Positions 44,996 to 56,470 of a DNA stretch of 64,000 nucleotides are shown piece after piece. The notes beneath the pieces were generated by a model. The model did no database searches, was not told where the DNA came from, and was given only the letters and a program-made list of their open reading frames with translations. The DNA is taken from contig NC_026503.1 of the NCBI RefSeq assembly GCF_000182925.2, positions 4,526,001-4,590,000 of the forward strand, given 5' to 3'. The DNA comes from Neurospora crassa OR74A (Eukaryota; Ascomycota; Sordariomycetes; Sordariales; Sordariaceae). The translations under genes and the position numbers were made by a program. Within the stretch, counting starts at the first letter, position 1. Each line of letters opens with the position of its first letter.

Positions 44996-46273
44996 ATGGG
45001 ACGTTCAAAAGCAATCGCACGCTCGATCGCGCGGGCCATTACCGGCACCTCTGGACTCGCGAAACGACGGTCCAGCAACAGCAATCCCCTTCGCTTGATC
45101 CTGTCGCTATTCTCACTGTTCTTCTCTATCCACCAGTTGATCTTACAAAAGATCCGACCAGCCGATTTCGCTAACTTGCGTCGAAACCATTGGGACGTTG
45201 AAGACAATGACTATTACGATTCCTTCCAGCCACCACAAGATGGCGACAAACCCGAAGAGTCTCTGACCTCGATTGGAGACATGGGTTTTTCCGGCTCGGT
45301 TAGTCTTATAATTCTTCATTACGTACCCATGCCATTAGATAGATCCGTCAACTAACACACGTGTGTACAGACCTTCTACTCAACCAAAGACCAAAAGTAC
45401 CTCGTCAAGTCCGTCCCGCGCCACTCGGAACACTCCTTCTTCCGCCAAGACCTCCTGACGCCCTACGTCGAATACATGGCCACGCACCCGCGCTCGCTCC
45501 TCGTGCGCATTTGCGACTTTTTAGGTGCTTCGGGATACTCTATTGGACGGATTTTGCGGCTGGCGCCCTCGCACCATATCGTCATGGAGAATATCATGTA
45601 CGGCCGCGGACGGTCGGAATCCCAAAAGCGCGGCGACGTGGATGTAGATTGGGAGGATTGGGATCTGAAGCCCACTTCGTACTTTTATCCCGAGCGCGAC
45701 ATTGCTGATGGGGCGCTGACGAGCGAGGCTACCAAGAGCCAGTTGGCGGATGAGTTTCATGATAAGATTAGACTGAGTAAAGAACAGGCGGATGAGTTTT
45801 TTAGGTGTTTGGAGGAGGATACGAGGTTGTTGGCGGAGCATGGGGCGGTGGATTATTCGTTGTTTTTGGTGAGGATGCAGACTACTGCTTCTACTTCTAC
45901 TCCCTCGGGCTCGGGCCAGGGGCAGGGAAATAGGCCTGATCCTGCGGCTGCTCCCTCTTCATCGGAAGCGGTATTGGAGGAGGTGGCGCCGCCGACCGAG
46001 GGCCCGTCGGTGCCGCCTGGTCCACCGTCGTGGAGGACCGGGATAGCGTCGGCGGATGGAAAGTATATCTACCGAGCGTCGATCTTGGACTTTTTCTGGG
46101 CAAAGCATAAGTTGCAGCCGATGGTGATGACGGTTTTGATCAAGTTATGGAATTTGTTAATCAGTAAACAGGGGCCAATGAGTATTACGACTACGCCCGA
46201 GGAGTATAGGCAGAGGTTTTTGAAGATGTGTAGGAGTTATGTGGAGGTTGTTGGGGAGTTGTCGGTCGAGTGA
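44996..46273 (+). CDS. Small membrane-anchored PIP-kinase-fold (SAICAR-synthase-like) protein
   Basis: Two exons: 44996-45298 and 45371-46273. The intron has donor GTTAGT, branch aactaac and acceptor TACAG. The product is 401 aa. A basic N-terminus and one hydrophobic helix (about 32-55, PLRLILSLFSLFF) precede a compact phosphatidylinositol phosphate kinase fold from about residue 95. The glycine loop and Lys strand (GFSGSTFYSTKDQKYLVKSV), SHHIVMENIM, WDLKPTS in place of the usual DLKGS, DYSLFLVRM in place of DYSLLVGI, and a shortened end (SITTTPEEYRQRFLKM) follow in PIP5K order. The loop of FYVE-type kinases and Mss4-like N-terminal regions are missing. Lys, Asp and the DYS aspartate remain, so activity is possible but the substrate is unknown. 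Confidence 0.8.
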
Positions 46274-47349
46274 GTGAGGAGGGGAGGTGCATATGGGAGT
46301 GTTTGGAGTTTGTAGGGGCTGCGATACCCATTGTTGTTTTTTTTTTTTTTTGTTTCTGTTGTAGTCATCATCGCTATCATACTTACCGTACTGCGAGAGG
46401 GGGGGGTCTTACAAACTCTCCGCGAACCGTTCTTAATAGTCAGAAATTTACTAATTTGTCCTTAGAGCTCTCGCGGAGTTTAAGTGTTCGAATACACCAA
46501 CGTTTACCCATTGAAATGTTTGGTATTCAATTTACTATCACTTAATAGACATATGGCAGTCCAAATTCTTGAAACGTTTGTGATTCCGGACGTTTCGTTG
46601 GGCGGGATCGTTAATTGACAGTAAATAGGCAGTCGTAACAAGTTCAACATCGGGGGTTCTCGAGGTGCCTAAGTACAAATAGAAAGACCCCCCCCCCTTT
46701 CTCTCTCTCCCTGTACGGTAGTCAACGCTGATCTATTAATGTACTTCATCGAGTCGAGTTCATCAGCAGCTCCTCCGCTTCCCTGCGATAAGTAGCCTGT
46801 GTGTCTTCTTCATTTTCCCCGGCCCACATTTTCAGAACCTCATGACATCATGGCTCGTCCGTATCTAATGTCCAATTCAGGTGGTCGAATGGAAAGCTCC
46901 ACGATCATTATCAGAAGTAGCTTCTTGTTTTGACTGACGGTGCGAATGGGAAGGACCAGACCTTCAACTCGCGCCCTCTTCAAGAGTGGCCTGCCTCCTG
47001 GAAGTGCCTTCCACATTCAGTGTTACGCCTTCTGCTGGAGTCGGAAGTTGCGTCATGTTTGACTTTTACGATGAAAGAACATCTGGTCAATAGGCCTGGA
47101 CGGTTCGGCAGAGATGATGGAATCTAGTCGAATTGCCTCGTTCTTCTTCTCAGTCTACCACAACCACTTGTTTCTTCCTCCAGACCGTCTTTCTTCCACA
47201 CCCATCACCACCTTCTCAATCAGTAACACCCTTGAATAATTTCATCACAAGACTCAGCAGCATCCTTTTCTTCTTTCTGTTCAGTATGCTCCCTTCTCCC
47301 AGTTCAGACCTGACGATACTTTCTATTGCTTCGGCCCTTTGCCCACCCG
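46274..47349. other. Intergenic region
   Basis: No gene is supported. A small inverted pair (ctctccgcga 46418 / tcgcggag 46472) and a C9 run near 46690 are present. Open frames such as 47133-47423 have no recognisable domain. Confidence 0.5.
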
Positions 47350-49621
47350 TCATTCAACAACAAATTCCCCGCTCTTCGCATCCTTCAACCACGAATTGTA
47401 ACCAAACCCCAAACCAACCCTAACATATCTGCCGGGTGTATGGGGGCTTTTGCGCAATAATAAGCCCGCATTTAGCCCACCATCGGAGAAAGGGTCTTGA
47501 GCCATCTCCACGAATGTGAACTCATCAGCTATACCCGCATGCAACCCTGAACTATGCTCTGTGGCTTCGATTTCCTGCTTCATTTTCCCACATTGACGTG
47601 TATTACGCTCTTTCTGATACGTATCGAGAAAGTCTCTGCTGTCAAATACGATGCATATGTTGTCTTGGCGAAAAGCAATTTGGACCGAGCAGGGGCCGTC
47701 CTCTTGTGATAAGATCTCAAATAGGTCTACTCTCCCCAAACCTCTTGGAAGGAGTGACTTATCGTAATACAAATCAAAACTGTTATGTCGAAGCCAACGG
47801 AAACAATAGTTCACCATGTTAGGTTTGTCAAAATCCACCGTCTTGGTTCTTGCCATAATCTGAAGAGAAGCATCCTCTAGAAACGAGACAGAAGACTGGG
47901 CGGGTGTTTCCCAGGCTTTAAAGCCTATATCATACTTATATTGTTCCAAAAATCGCACACCACCAGGATGGCAAGCCCACGACCATGACGGGATACGCAA
48001 TCCCTCCAATCCAGGATCAGTTGATTGAGCCACCTGACCTGACCAGAGGAGTTGCCAACGTATTTCGGACTGCCAAGATCCAAATACGTACTTGTCTTCC
48101 GGCCTCTTCTTATGTATTTCGTTGGCGATGCCACTTATAGCCATGAGCCTATCCGTCGGGTATGTGAGCTCTCTGCCGGAGTAATGTGTCACAATTTCCA
48201 CCCAAGTGTTATATCGTTCGAATAAGGAAGTCGACACATGCCTGCCATCATCTCTAGCACATCCCTTCGCACAGTGCCAGCACATTCGATCTTGCGCCCA
48301 AAAGACAATTCTTCTTGCAAGCACCCATTCCTGGAATGCCCACCCTCTAGTGAATAGAGGAAGATTGTGTTGAAGAGACCCTCTTTCTTTCTGGTACTTC
48401 CTGAAATACAGAGACCAGGACGTTTCGCTTGGACGATAAATGTACGTCTGAGGAGGGAACAGACCAGCCTCAGCATCTGCGCCTGTTGTTGCGGCAATGA
48501 CAAGCCGCGCCTGTGCATACAAGGTACCCATTCTTGCTGCTTCTTTCTCCCAGTCGTCGTTGGAATCCTGGATGATGCACAGCGAATCTATCCAAAGATA
48601 CCGCACCCCAATTGCCCGAGTTAAGCGGATGGAATCCTGAAGGGTCTTCGGAAGCAAATCCCAAGGAAGCTCCGAGAGATGCTTCTCAAGTGTCTTCGTT
48701 GTGGTCAAATACGGTCGCTCAGCCTTTAGAGAACTTCCCCAGCAGTAACTGAGGGCGGTGTAATACCCTCGTTTGCCATCTGATTCCACCAGACGAGCGC
48801 CCACAGAGCCACTCAGCGGGCCTACGTCGATAACTCGAGAGGGAAGGATCGATGGTAACGACTCGTCTATTTCCTCGCCAGAGCGCATCGTACAACATTG
48901 CGGTCCGTGGTCCTGAAGACACATGCTGAGCCATTGTTTCAGCCGTTTTACACATGGCTTACTCCAGGGTCTGAGCGGTGGGCGGCGCGCCCAGTAGCGG
49001 GTAAATTCTCTATTATGATAATAATCACAATCCTCATCACCACCGATGTCTGTAGTGTGCCGGCGTCAGCTGTGAAGCTACCAGTAGCGAGAGTTGAAGC
49101 TACGAACCCAAATAGACACGCAACTTTGACTCCGTGAGTCTCGGGATAGGGTACCGAGGCTCCTTGACCTCAGGAGGTACAATGAAAAAGCTTATGATGG
49201 TTTCACCTCCCAGCCACGCGGAGATGAAGACCTCAATATCATTGCCTACCCGATCCTTCAATGAATCCTCGTTGTCCCCAGCATATTCGTTTTCGAGCCC
49301 TTCCAGAATGAGCTTGCACAAGGGACAAGTTGTTGAAGACTTGACAAGCTTGCCAAAGGTGGTGAACACTGCGTTTCCATCCAATCCTCCAGGTCGCAAT
49401 TCAGGATCAAGCGTCTCTCGGCTGAAGTTGTACTCGAGGCAATGAGTACAAAGCTTTGTGGTTGGGACCTCGCAAGCTTCTTCTATCGCTAAGAATTCTG
49501 TTTCAGGCGTAGGAACACCATCTTCCGGACCGGACATGGTAGCGGCGTTGGAAGTCGTTGCCGCAGTGGCTGTCATCGTGACGGTAGGGGCGCAAGAAGG
49601 TTCGCTTGTGGCTCTTTCCAT
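47350..49621 (-). CDS. HET-domain heterokaryon-incompatibility-type protein
   Basis: Two exons on the minus strand: 49621-49108 and 49049-47350. The proposed 58-nt intron (49107-49050) has donor GTTCGT, branch ctgac and acceptor CTACAG, giving 737 aa. The first exon supplies an Ala/Thr/Pro-rich tail and then the Cys-containing segment LCTHCLEYNF..CPLCKLIL, the usual HET N-terminal Cys pair. The second exon begins with an acidic stretch and then RYWARRPPLRPWSKP, and runs through the core HET motifs YYTALSYCWG (about 268-276), YLWIDSLCIIQDSNDDW and AARMGTLYAQARLVIAATT to a C-terminal region typical of standalone HET proteins. HET domains trigger cell death on non-self recognition. The protein lacks a recognisable NACHT, WD or ankyrin partner domain. 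The donor choice is my inference; a GTGTCT a few bases upstream would keep the same frame. Confidence 0.9.
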
Positions 49622-51030
49622 TTCTATCCCAGAAACAGGCCTTGGGACATATCTTGTCCCAGGGGAAATCTCGTGAGTTCATTGTGCTGATACGAAATGG
49701 GGCTCTTCAAGTTGACTGTCTGGTGGGATGTTCGTTCCATCAGCTTACCTCTTTCAGAATCGCTCTTCCTACACTCACTTCCTCTTTTCCCAACCTTCCC
49801 AACCGGCGGTTTCCTTGAGACGTTGGCAAGCAAAGGTAATGGAGACGACGAGAGTTTGTACAATGCCGCACCCGTTGCAGAGAATTACACACTGAGGCTC
49901 AAGGTATGCGACAAAGAGCGAAGGAACGCGCCAGGGTATGAAATGGGCGATTACAATGGTCTTGAGGGACATCTCAGCTTTGAGCCGGAATCCAGGTGGA
50001 GCGGCCCGCAATCTGAGCGGTCGATCAACCAACGTGGTCGAATGAATGACACAGCCACGATATTTGGCCCAATAAAGCGTGCAGGTACCTAGTCAATGAA
50101 ACCCTTTGAGTGGGTGAGTTGTTGCACGACGGCTGAAAAACGAGCATATTATCAGATATGACTTGAATGGCTCTGACCAAATCCATATATTGTCGCTACT
50201 GAAACCGGGAAGTACATTCTGCTTCTTTGAAGCTCAATACTCCAAATGGACTCAACTCGCGCTGGATCCAAGCGGACACTCACCCTCCATACCTAATTAG
50301 TTGAAGTACTTGCTAATTACCATACGTTGATACGTAGCTAGTGAGTGAAGATAGGAGACATCGTCAACCATGAGGTACAGCCTTACCACAACTGAATCAC
50401 CGAGTTGGGTGCCGAATTCTGCCCAAAGAGCGCCCGCCCCCCACGCGCCCTTGCCTCAATACCATTGGCCCCCTCAACACCACAAACCCAATCTAACTGG
50501 ACACTTGCCCAATCCTCCGTCTGTGTGCATAGCATCGCTTCCAAGCCTCGTCCACACCCTCGGTTCCGTATCCTGCTTGTGTTGGATTGCACCTTTACGT
50601 GCCTGAAAGTGCTCACTCGACGAGACTTTGGACTCGAAGAGGACTGTTCGCGAGGTAAAAAAAATTCTCTTTTGGGGATGCCAAGTGTGACAAGGGAGGT
50701 TACGAGGTTGACGGTCCAATCTAACGCGCATGGGTTTTGGGGAGGTACCTAGGCGTCCAGTGGCGGCTCAGTAATACCGACACACCTCACTCACTTGAGC
50801 ATCCGAGGATCGGATTTGCGACGCCGATGGTCATCACGGCCCATAGACTGGGAGGTAGGTAGGTACGAAAGCTGTCTGTTCACTGAACGCGACTCGTTCA
50901 TTCATCAATTTGTTTCTCGCGTGACGACGGGGTGGATGATGATGAATCAGTACGGGCGAATATTAAACTTCCTTGAACCCAGTGAAGAAGAACAAGAAAA
51001 GAACAAGAAAAAAAAAAGAAAAAAAAAAGC
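49622..51030. other. Intergenic region between HET and tRNA-like genes
   Basis: No gene is supported. Ends in an A-rich tract (about 50995-51030), which reads as a T-rich Pol III terminator for the tRNA-like gene on the minus strand. Contains a GGTACCTAGG motif near 50745 and tandem TAGG near 50855. Confidence 0.5.
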
Positions 51031-51036
51031 GTGGGT

Positions 51037-51132
51037 GAACCCGTAACGGACTCGAACCGTTGTCTTCCTGCGGCACGCATGCAGACGCGGAAATTTTCCA
51101 CGCCGGGAATGGTACCATTACACCAACGAGAC
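51037..51132 (-). tRNA. tRNA-like gene with A and B boxes, isotype undetermined
   Basis: On the minus strand an A box TGGTGTAATGG and a B box GGTTCGAGTCC match tRNA internal promoters. The T arm (AACGG/CCGTT) is perfect. A T-rich stretch follows within about 10 nt of the 3' end, as for Pol III termination. The acceptor arm (GTCTCGT against ACGGGTT) has one U-U mismatch. The outside is extended by a perfect 7-bp inverted pair (GTGGGTG/CACCCAC). The 46 nt between the D and T arms are too long for a normal anticodon and variable arm. This implies an intron of about 20 nt, or else a decayed tRNA. I could not place a consistent anticodon with U33, so no isotype is given. Confidence 0.5.
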
Positions 51133-51138
51133 ACCCAC

Positions 51139-51620
51139 GGGAAGGGTGCTGGTGAAGGGAGCTTGTATGCCTTGGATGGGATGGGGATAGCTTGGGTTGT
51201 GATTTGGGATGACGCAAGATAGAGGTAGGCAGCAGTCAGAAGAGAGGGAGATAGCGGCGGGTACCTCTAGACGACATTGGATGGAAGAAGCGGCGGGCAG
51301 AAGTGGTGGGCAATCATAATCTTGAGGGAGTCGTGAGACATGGTTACCTACCTAGTATCCGTCTTTTTTGTGTCTTGTTGATGGGATATTGTTCCCTGCA
51401 TAGGTACCTGCTAATGGGGGTGAGCGAGTATGATCGAAGTAGAAGTATCGGCACAGATCGCCCTTCTATTCATAGAGTGTAAGTCTTCGCCAGACCCACG
51501 ACGATGAAGTGGAAGCCTGTCAATTTCTTCATGATGGGGGTACCTGGTAAGCCCCATGAAAGATCTCACACTCATTACTGACAGATCCTGCTTTTCGGGG
51601 AGCGTTGAATGCCGGTTGCC
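51139..51620. other. Short intergenic region
   Basis: Contains TACCTACCTAG and GGTACC motifs (51258, 51343, 51402). No gene seen. Confidence 0.5.
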
Positions 51621-52450
51621 CTAATCCTACAAGTCCACAAGATCAGAGTTAGTCCAGACCACAAAAGGTAGAGGTACCTACTCCCTCATAAACGAGACCG
51701 GGAAAGGCCTACCTTCTTCATACAGTGCTGACAATCAGAACACGACATCAACGCCAAGCTCAAAGCCGCCGACCTGACCACCTTTTTCTGTCTATCAAGG
51801 TCTTTCTCGTTAAACAGGATCGGAACATCCGGTTTCTCACCACTTCCCCCCGACGTTGTCTTTCCCGAAATGAACTCCTCCTGCTTAAAGCGACACGAAC
51901 CTCCGCAGTATCCATCAAGAAAGAGGTACTGATACCAAAAGAACTCCCGAAAACTCTCTGCATACTTCTCATCCAGCCCCCTCACCCGGCTGCCTTCGAT
52001 AGGAAGGTTGTCATCGGATAACGATAACTTGCCCTGGTCATTATCGTCAACAACTCTAAGCATGTCCCCAAGAAAGTCAATATAATCCACCGAAGAAAGC
52101 ATACAGATCAGGAATATCTTGCGAAGCTTGGAAACATGGTACTTGTATTTCCTTTGCAAGTTACCATGCAGAGACAGAATGTGTTGGATTTGCGGGTCGA
52201 GCGCTGGGCCGATGATATCTATAAAGTTGTTGGGGATGCCAGGAAAGGAGTGGAGTGGCTTGCCTTTAGTTTTTGAATGGACCTCAAGGTCGCAGTAGAT
52301 GGCGTGAAAAAGACGGTTGCGGCATTCGTGGCTGGCTAACGTGGCTGCTTCGAAGGCTGCCTTGAGTAGTTCTTGCGAACATGTACATGTTTTGTCGTCC
52401 CGTTCGGTGGTGTCGGGACTGGGATTGGATGTGGGAGTTGACCAGTACAT
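51621..52450 (-). CDS. Uncharacterised protein, likely with a two-base-codon terminal mini-exon
   Basis: Start ATG at 52450. The main exon (52450-51713) encodes 246 residues. At its end the sequence AAG|GTAGGC is a good donor, followed by branch gactaac and acceptor CTTGTAG. Splicing (intron 51712-51627) would add only GAT TAG, for 247 aa ending MKKD. Unspliced, it reads to 254 aa (KVGLSRSRL) and ends at 51686. The protein is mostly helical-looking and carries several Cys pairs: CTCSQ near the start, CGGSC, and CSDCQHC near the end. The C-terminal pairs may bind metal. No signal peptide, membrane helix or family is recognised. Its promoter is interrupted by the LTR retrotransposon 250 bp upstream. 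Confidence 0.6.
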
Positions 52451-52695
52451 GGTTTATTGTCTTTGGTGGTGTAGCGTGTGAAACCGACCGTTCAACGTAA
52501 CCAAAGAAAGCGGGTGATTTTGATAAAGAAGATAAAGGCCTTAAACATATAGTTTTGAATTTGAAATAGGCCACTCACTTCCTCAGTCGTTGTGTCATAT
52601 GACGGCAATGAGTCTCGTTGTATCTAATTACTCTGTCTTGTAAGTTTGCTCACTGCAGTGACTATCATCAGACCGGTATTGGTATTTAATAAGGG

Positions 52696-52700
52696 GAAAG
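52696..52700 (+). repeat. Left target-site duplication GAAAG
   Basis: The five bases gaaag directly precede the left LTR and recur directly after the right LTR (59140-59144). This is the 5-bp duplication expected of Ty3/gypsy integration. Confidence 0.85.
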
Positions 52701-53040
52701 TGTCAGGAACGTAGGCGAAAGGCAGGCTGAGGTGACTACGGTCGTGGCCATACGTAGGGGACGGTAAGTTAGGGGTCAATCCAAAGATGTATTGATAGCT
52801 ACCGACTATAATAAATTACGCTTCGTTAAACCTCTTTTATACCTATACAAACTCTATTTATCTATTAACGAGTATTATAGAGCCTTATACTAATTTAGCG
52901 CCTCGGCGCAGTACTAGATTATCCTTCCCACAAGTCTAACCCGATATAAGCATTATTATTAATAATCCTACGCATTAGTTAACGAAGGGGAGCAATAGCC
53001 GTTAAAGTACTTTTAAGTACAAATTCTTAGCTTCCTAATA
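52701..53040 (-). repeat. Left LTR (3' LTR in element orientation) of RIP-mutated gypsy element
   Basis: Begins tgtcaggaacgtaggcg and ends cttcctaata. The reverse complement thus begins with a RIP-altered TG (here TA) and ends in CA. It aligns over its length to 58771-59139, differing by C/T and G/A changes only. The RIP load is light near 52701-52780 and heavier beyond. Confidence 0.88.
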
Positions 53041-53249
53041 TAACCCCCCCCCTTATAGGTTCCATCTTCGGAACTTTTATACTTTATAGTAAATTCCAAT
53101 TAAATAGTAGAGGGCGTTAATATTATATTATTATAACGTTATTAAACTATATTACCAGCGAAGGTACAATATCCTCGCCCCTTAATTTTAGCGAACTATT
53201 ACTTATAATAGCCGCCGACGCTATATTCCGGATATTATAGCCGCTTCGC

Positions 53250-53610
53250 TACCGGCGAGCCGCCTATTAAAATATTAATATTATAATATCCCTTCTCTTA
53301 AATTCTAAATACAGATACGAAGCCGCCTACCCGAATATTAGTATTATAATATCTATTCTTACGAGCTTTAAATACAAATACGAAGCCGTCCGCTAGAATA
53401 TCGGCATTATAATATTTATTTTTACGAATTCTAAATGTAGCGAACCGCCCGCTAGAATATTAGTATTATAATATCTATTCTCTTAAACTCTAGCGCGGAT
53501 ACGAAACCGGTATTAGATCTAACTATTTAGCGTACCGCCCGCTAGAATATTGGTATTATAATATCTATTCTTATAAATTCTAGCGCGGATACGAAACTAG
53601 TATTAAATTT
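53250..53610 (+). repeat. Five-unit minisatellite in the element's 3' region
   Basis: The core gaatattRgtattataatatc recurs five times at spacings of about 65, 64, 59 and 91 bases (near 53265, 53330, 53395, 53454, 53545). It is usually preceded by ccgccYgct and followed by a t/c-rich stretch and tacgaaacc. The last unit is shared with 62785-62860. Confidence 0.8.
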
Positions 53611-54633
53611 AAAGCGCTAACATTCCCAACTATTACTAAAACTATCGTTCCGTAGGCGTATAAGGTAGTAAGTATTGTTTTACTTAATAAGAAGTACTAC
53701 GCTGAACTTAAGAGCGTTAATAAGTACTTTAAAATACTAATATAATTATACCCCGTAATTCCTCTTACCGGATATTCTCTATTATTTGTACTTATAATGC
53801 GGCCTAATACTTTCGTAGGGTACCCTCTATTATCTACGCCTATTATATAATACTTATATAATTAAATTTTAAGGCTCCTCTTGTAAACTATTCTTTATTT
53901 AATTATTTATACTTATTGCAACCTATTATAATACCTAAATATAATCCCCCTCCCTATAAATTCTATCTTCGGGACCTTCGTTTCCTTCCTTCACTTCCTA
54001 TAATTCTATATATTACTTCTTCTATAAATTTTCTTTATTTATATTATTCCTTCCTAATTACTTTTTTATTACCCTTACTTTATTTTTTATATTACTTTCT
54101 TTATTCTAATAATACAATTCTTAATTGCTACCTCCGTTTTCTTTACTATAATTTAAATTATATACCTTCCTATTTTCTGCTTTTTTCTCCTACCTTTTTA
54201 TAGCCGCTACTATTGCCTATTTATCCTATCCTTCCCCTTTTAATTATCGCTTTTATTTTATCCTTCCGTTTACCCCTTCCTACTACCTATATAATTGCCT
54301 AACACTTTTCTTACCCTACGTTATTTTATATTCGCCTACTTAAAATTATATTCGCTTACTTTAATTTATATTTATATAAGGACCTCCTCCTTCATTTATA
54401 TAATACCCCTTCTATTTACCCTTTTCGCTTCTCCTCTTCTTCTTCCTCTTATTCTTACTTTTATTACTATATTTATCCCCCTTTTATTCGTACTACCCCC
54501 CCCCCCGGATATACGCCTTACTATTATATACTTATATATTAATTCCTACTTCCCTAATATATTTAATTAGTACGTCCATTTCCCTTTTCTATTTTCTTCT
54601 TTCTACCTTATCCTCCCCTTCCTCTCGCCTTAT

Positions 54634-54733
54634 NNNNNNNNNNNNNNNNNNNNNNNNNNNNNNNNNNNNNNNNNNNNNNNNNNNNNNNNNNNNNNNNNNN
54701 NNNNNNNNNNNNNNNNNNNNNNNNNNNNNNNNN
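54634..54733. other. Assembly gap (100 N)
   Basis: Exactly 100 N, the usual placeholder for unknown length. It lies inside the retrotransposon. Confidence 0.98.
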
Positions 54734-55050
54734 GTATTTCTATTTTATATTTCTAATTTACTTCTCTATTCTATATTTTTACTTTATATCCCTACTTTAC
54801 AATTTACATTTATATCTCACATTTATATCTTACATTTACATCCTACATTTGCGTTTTATATTTTACATCTACGTTTTACATCTCTACTTTACGTCTTATA
54901 TCTTACGTCTATATTTTACATCTCTACTTTATATCTTATATTTTATATCTATATTTTACATTTCTACTTTACATTTTATATTTTACATTTATATTTTATA
55001 TTTCTACTTTATATTTTATATTTTATATTTGCATTTTACGTTTTTATTCT
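54734..55050 (+). repeat. 40-bp minisatellite in the retrotransposon
   Basis: The marker tctctacttt or tttctacttt occurs at 54881, 54921, 54961 and 55001, exactly 40 bases apart, with matching flanks (ttttacat..., then ttacgtcttatatcttacgtctata). Units are degenerate by C/T change. The same array recurs at 63857-64000. Confidence 0.88.
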
Positions 55051-55139
55051 ACATCTTTAAATAATTATTATTCTCCTTCCTTTACTTAATTAACTCTTAT
55101 TAATTTAATAATTAATCCGCTACTAATATACCGCTATTA

Positions 55140-56470
55140 TATTTCCTTAACCTTATATTCCTTAAGAAGGTCCGGGTAATTTATATCCTTTTATAAAACC
55201 TACGAATTCTCGTTGTCCAAGTACCCCTTCTATTTAACCTAGAATTAACATTAGTAACTAAATTTATAATATTTTATAATCGCTTTAATTTCGTACTAAA
55301 TATTATCTTCCTCAATATCTATAATTTCCCCTTGTAGTACCGTTATAGCAAAATCCCTATAGTACGGCTTTAGTAAAATAATAAAGAATATTAAATAAAT
55401 TTAGTAATATATAGGGAGTATAAATCGGTATACTATCTTCTTTTTCCTAACAACTTTAATAATTTAGAAGGGTCCTAAAAATTTATTTACTAATTTAATA
55501 TTTAAGCAGCGTTATTTAATATACTTCATATTAAGTAAAACCCAACTTCTAACGTTAAATTCCTTTAACTACCGAATTTTATTATATTATTTCGCGTACT
55601 TCTAATTAACAACCTTTAAAGTTACTATAATTTCTACCCACTTATAAAGTAATTTATTAATTTAATTAATAATTACTATCGGTAGGACTATCCTCCGCCT
55701 TTACTCCGGATTTATTAATCCCCAAGGATAATATTCGAAGAATAATTTTAAAAGGGACTTTTTAATAATAGTATAGAAATAATTATTGTACATTTACTAT
55801 ATTAGTACGATTTTTTTGGCTTAATCGACTTACTTTATATTATAGAAGATTCGAAGGTATAATTCTAAATTCTAGTTTTACCTTTCTATTTGTCCGTCCG
55901 TTTGGGGGTATTAGGCTATATTGAGGCGTTTATAAATATTTAGGAATTTATAGTAAGTTTTTTAAAATTGGTTTATAAAAAAGCTGCCTTTATCCGATAT
56001 AATTAAATTTAGGAAATTAAATTATTAAAAAACGTTTTGCTAAAAGAAGAATATAAATTGCCGGGTATTAATTATTTTTTATATAGGGATATATAGGGCG
56101 TACTTAATAAAATAATTAATAATAACGAAAATTATATTATAGGTCTAATTAAATACGGGGTCGAATAATTTTAATATTCTAATAATAAAGTTATACGAAA
56201 TATTTTACTAAGGGATAGTAAAGATAAATAGTAATTTTAATAACCTATATAGCCGGTAGTTACGTAGTTTAACCTTCTAATACGCTAAATATTCGCAAAT
56301 ATATAATTTAATATTAATTATAATAGTAAGTTAGTAATAAAATTAATTAATACGTTTTAATATTTTCCTCTAGCCTAAGTATCCGGCTATTACTATATTA
56401 TAGTAAATGTAGAATAGTTTAGCCTATATCCGTTCTAGGACGTAAATTTAATATTAATACTATAGCGTTC
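55140..56470 (-). pseudogene. RIP-destroyed integrase C-terminus with chromodomain remnant
   Basis: Reading the minus strand from about 55620 to 55150, short runs match chromovirus integrase ends: YAKYYNK, WVLL, KLVNKFLGPF, then the VKxKGYxDNENS chromodomain core. Stops appear at expected Gln/Trp positions. Chromodomains of this class direct integration toward histone-marked heterochromatin. Upstream (to about 56470) is consistent with the integrase zinc-binding and core region but too degraded for exact motifs. Confidence 0.75.

Noticed and set aside
46410-46480. Inverted pair ctctccgcga/tcgcggag as a second MITE
   Set aside because: Arms of only about 10 bases and no flanking target duplication.
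54734-55050. CRISPR-like regular repeats
   Set aside because: Directly adjoining 40-bp units without unique spacers, in a fungal retrotransposon.
53916-55064. Tyr/Phe/Leu-rich ORFs in the AT-rich block
   Set aside because: Artefacts of RIP-depleted cytosines and the 40-bp minisatellite.
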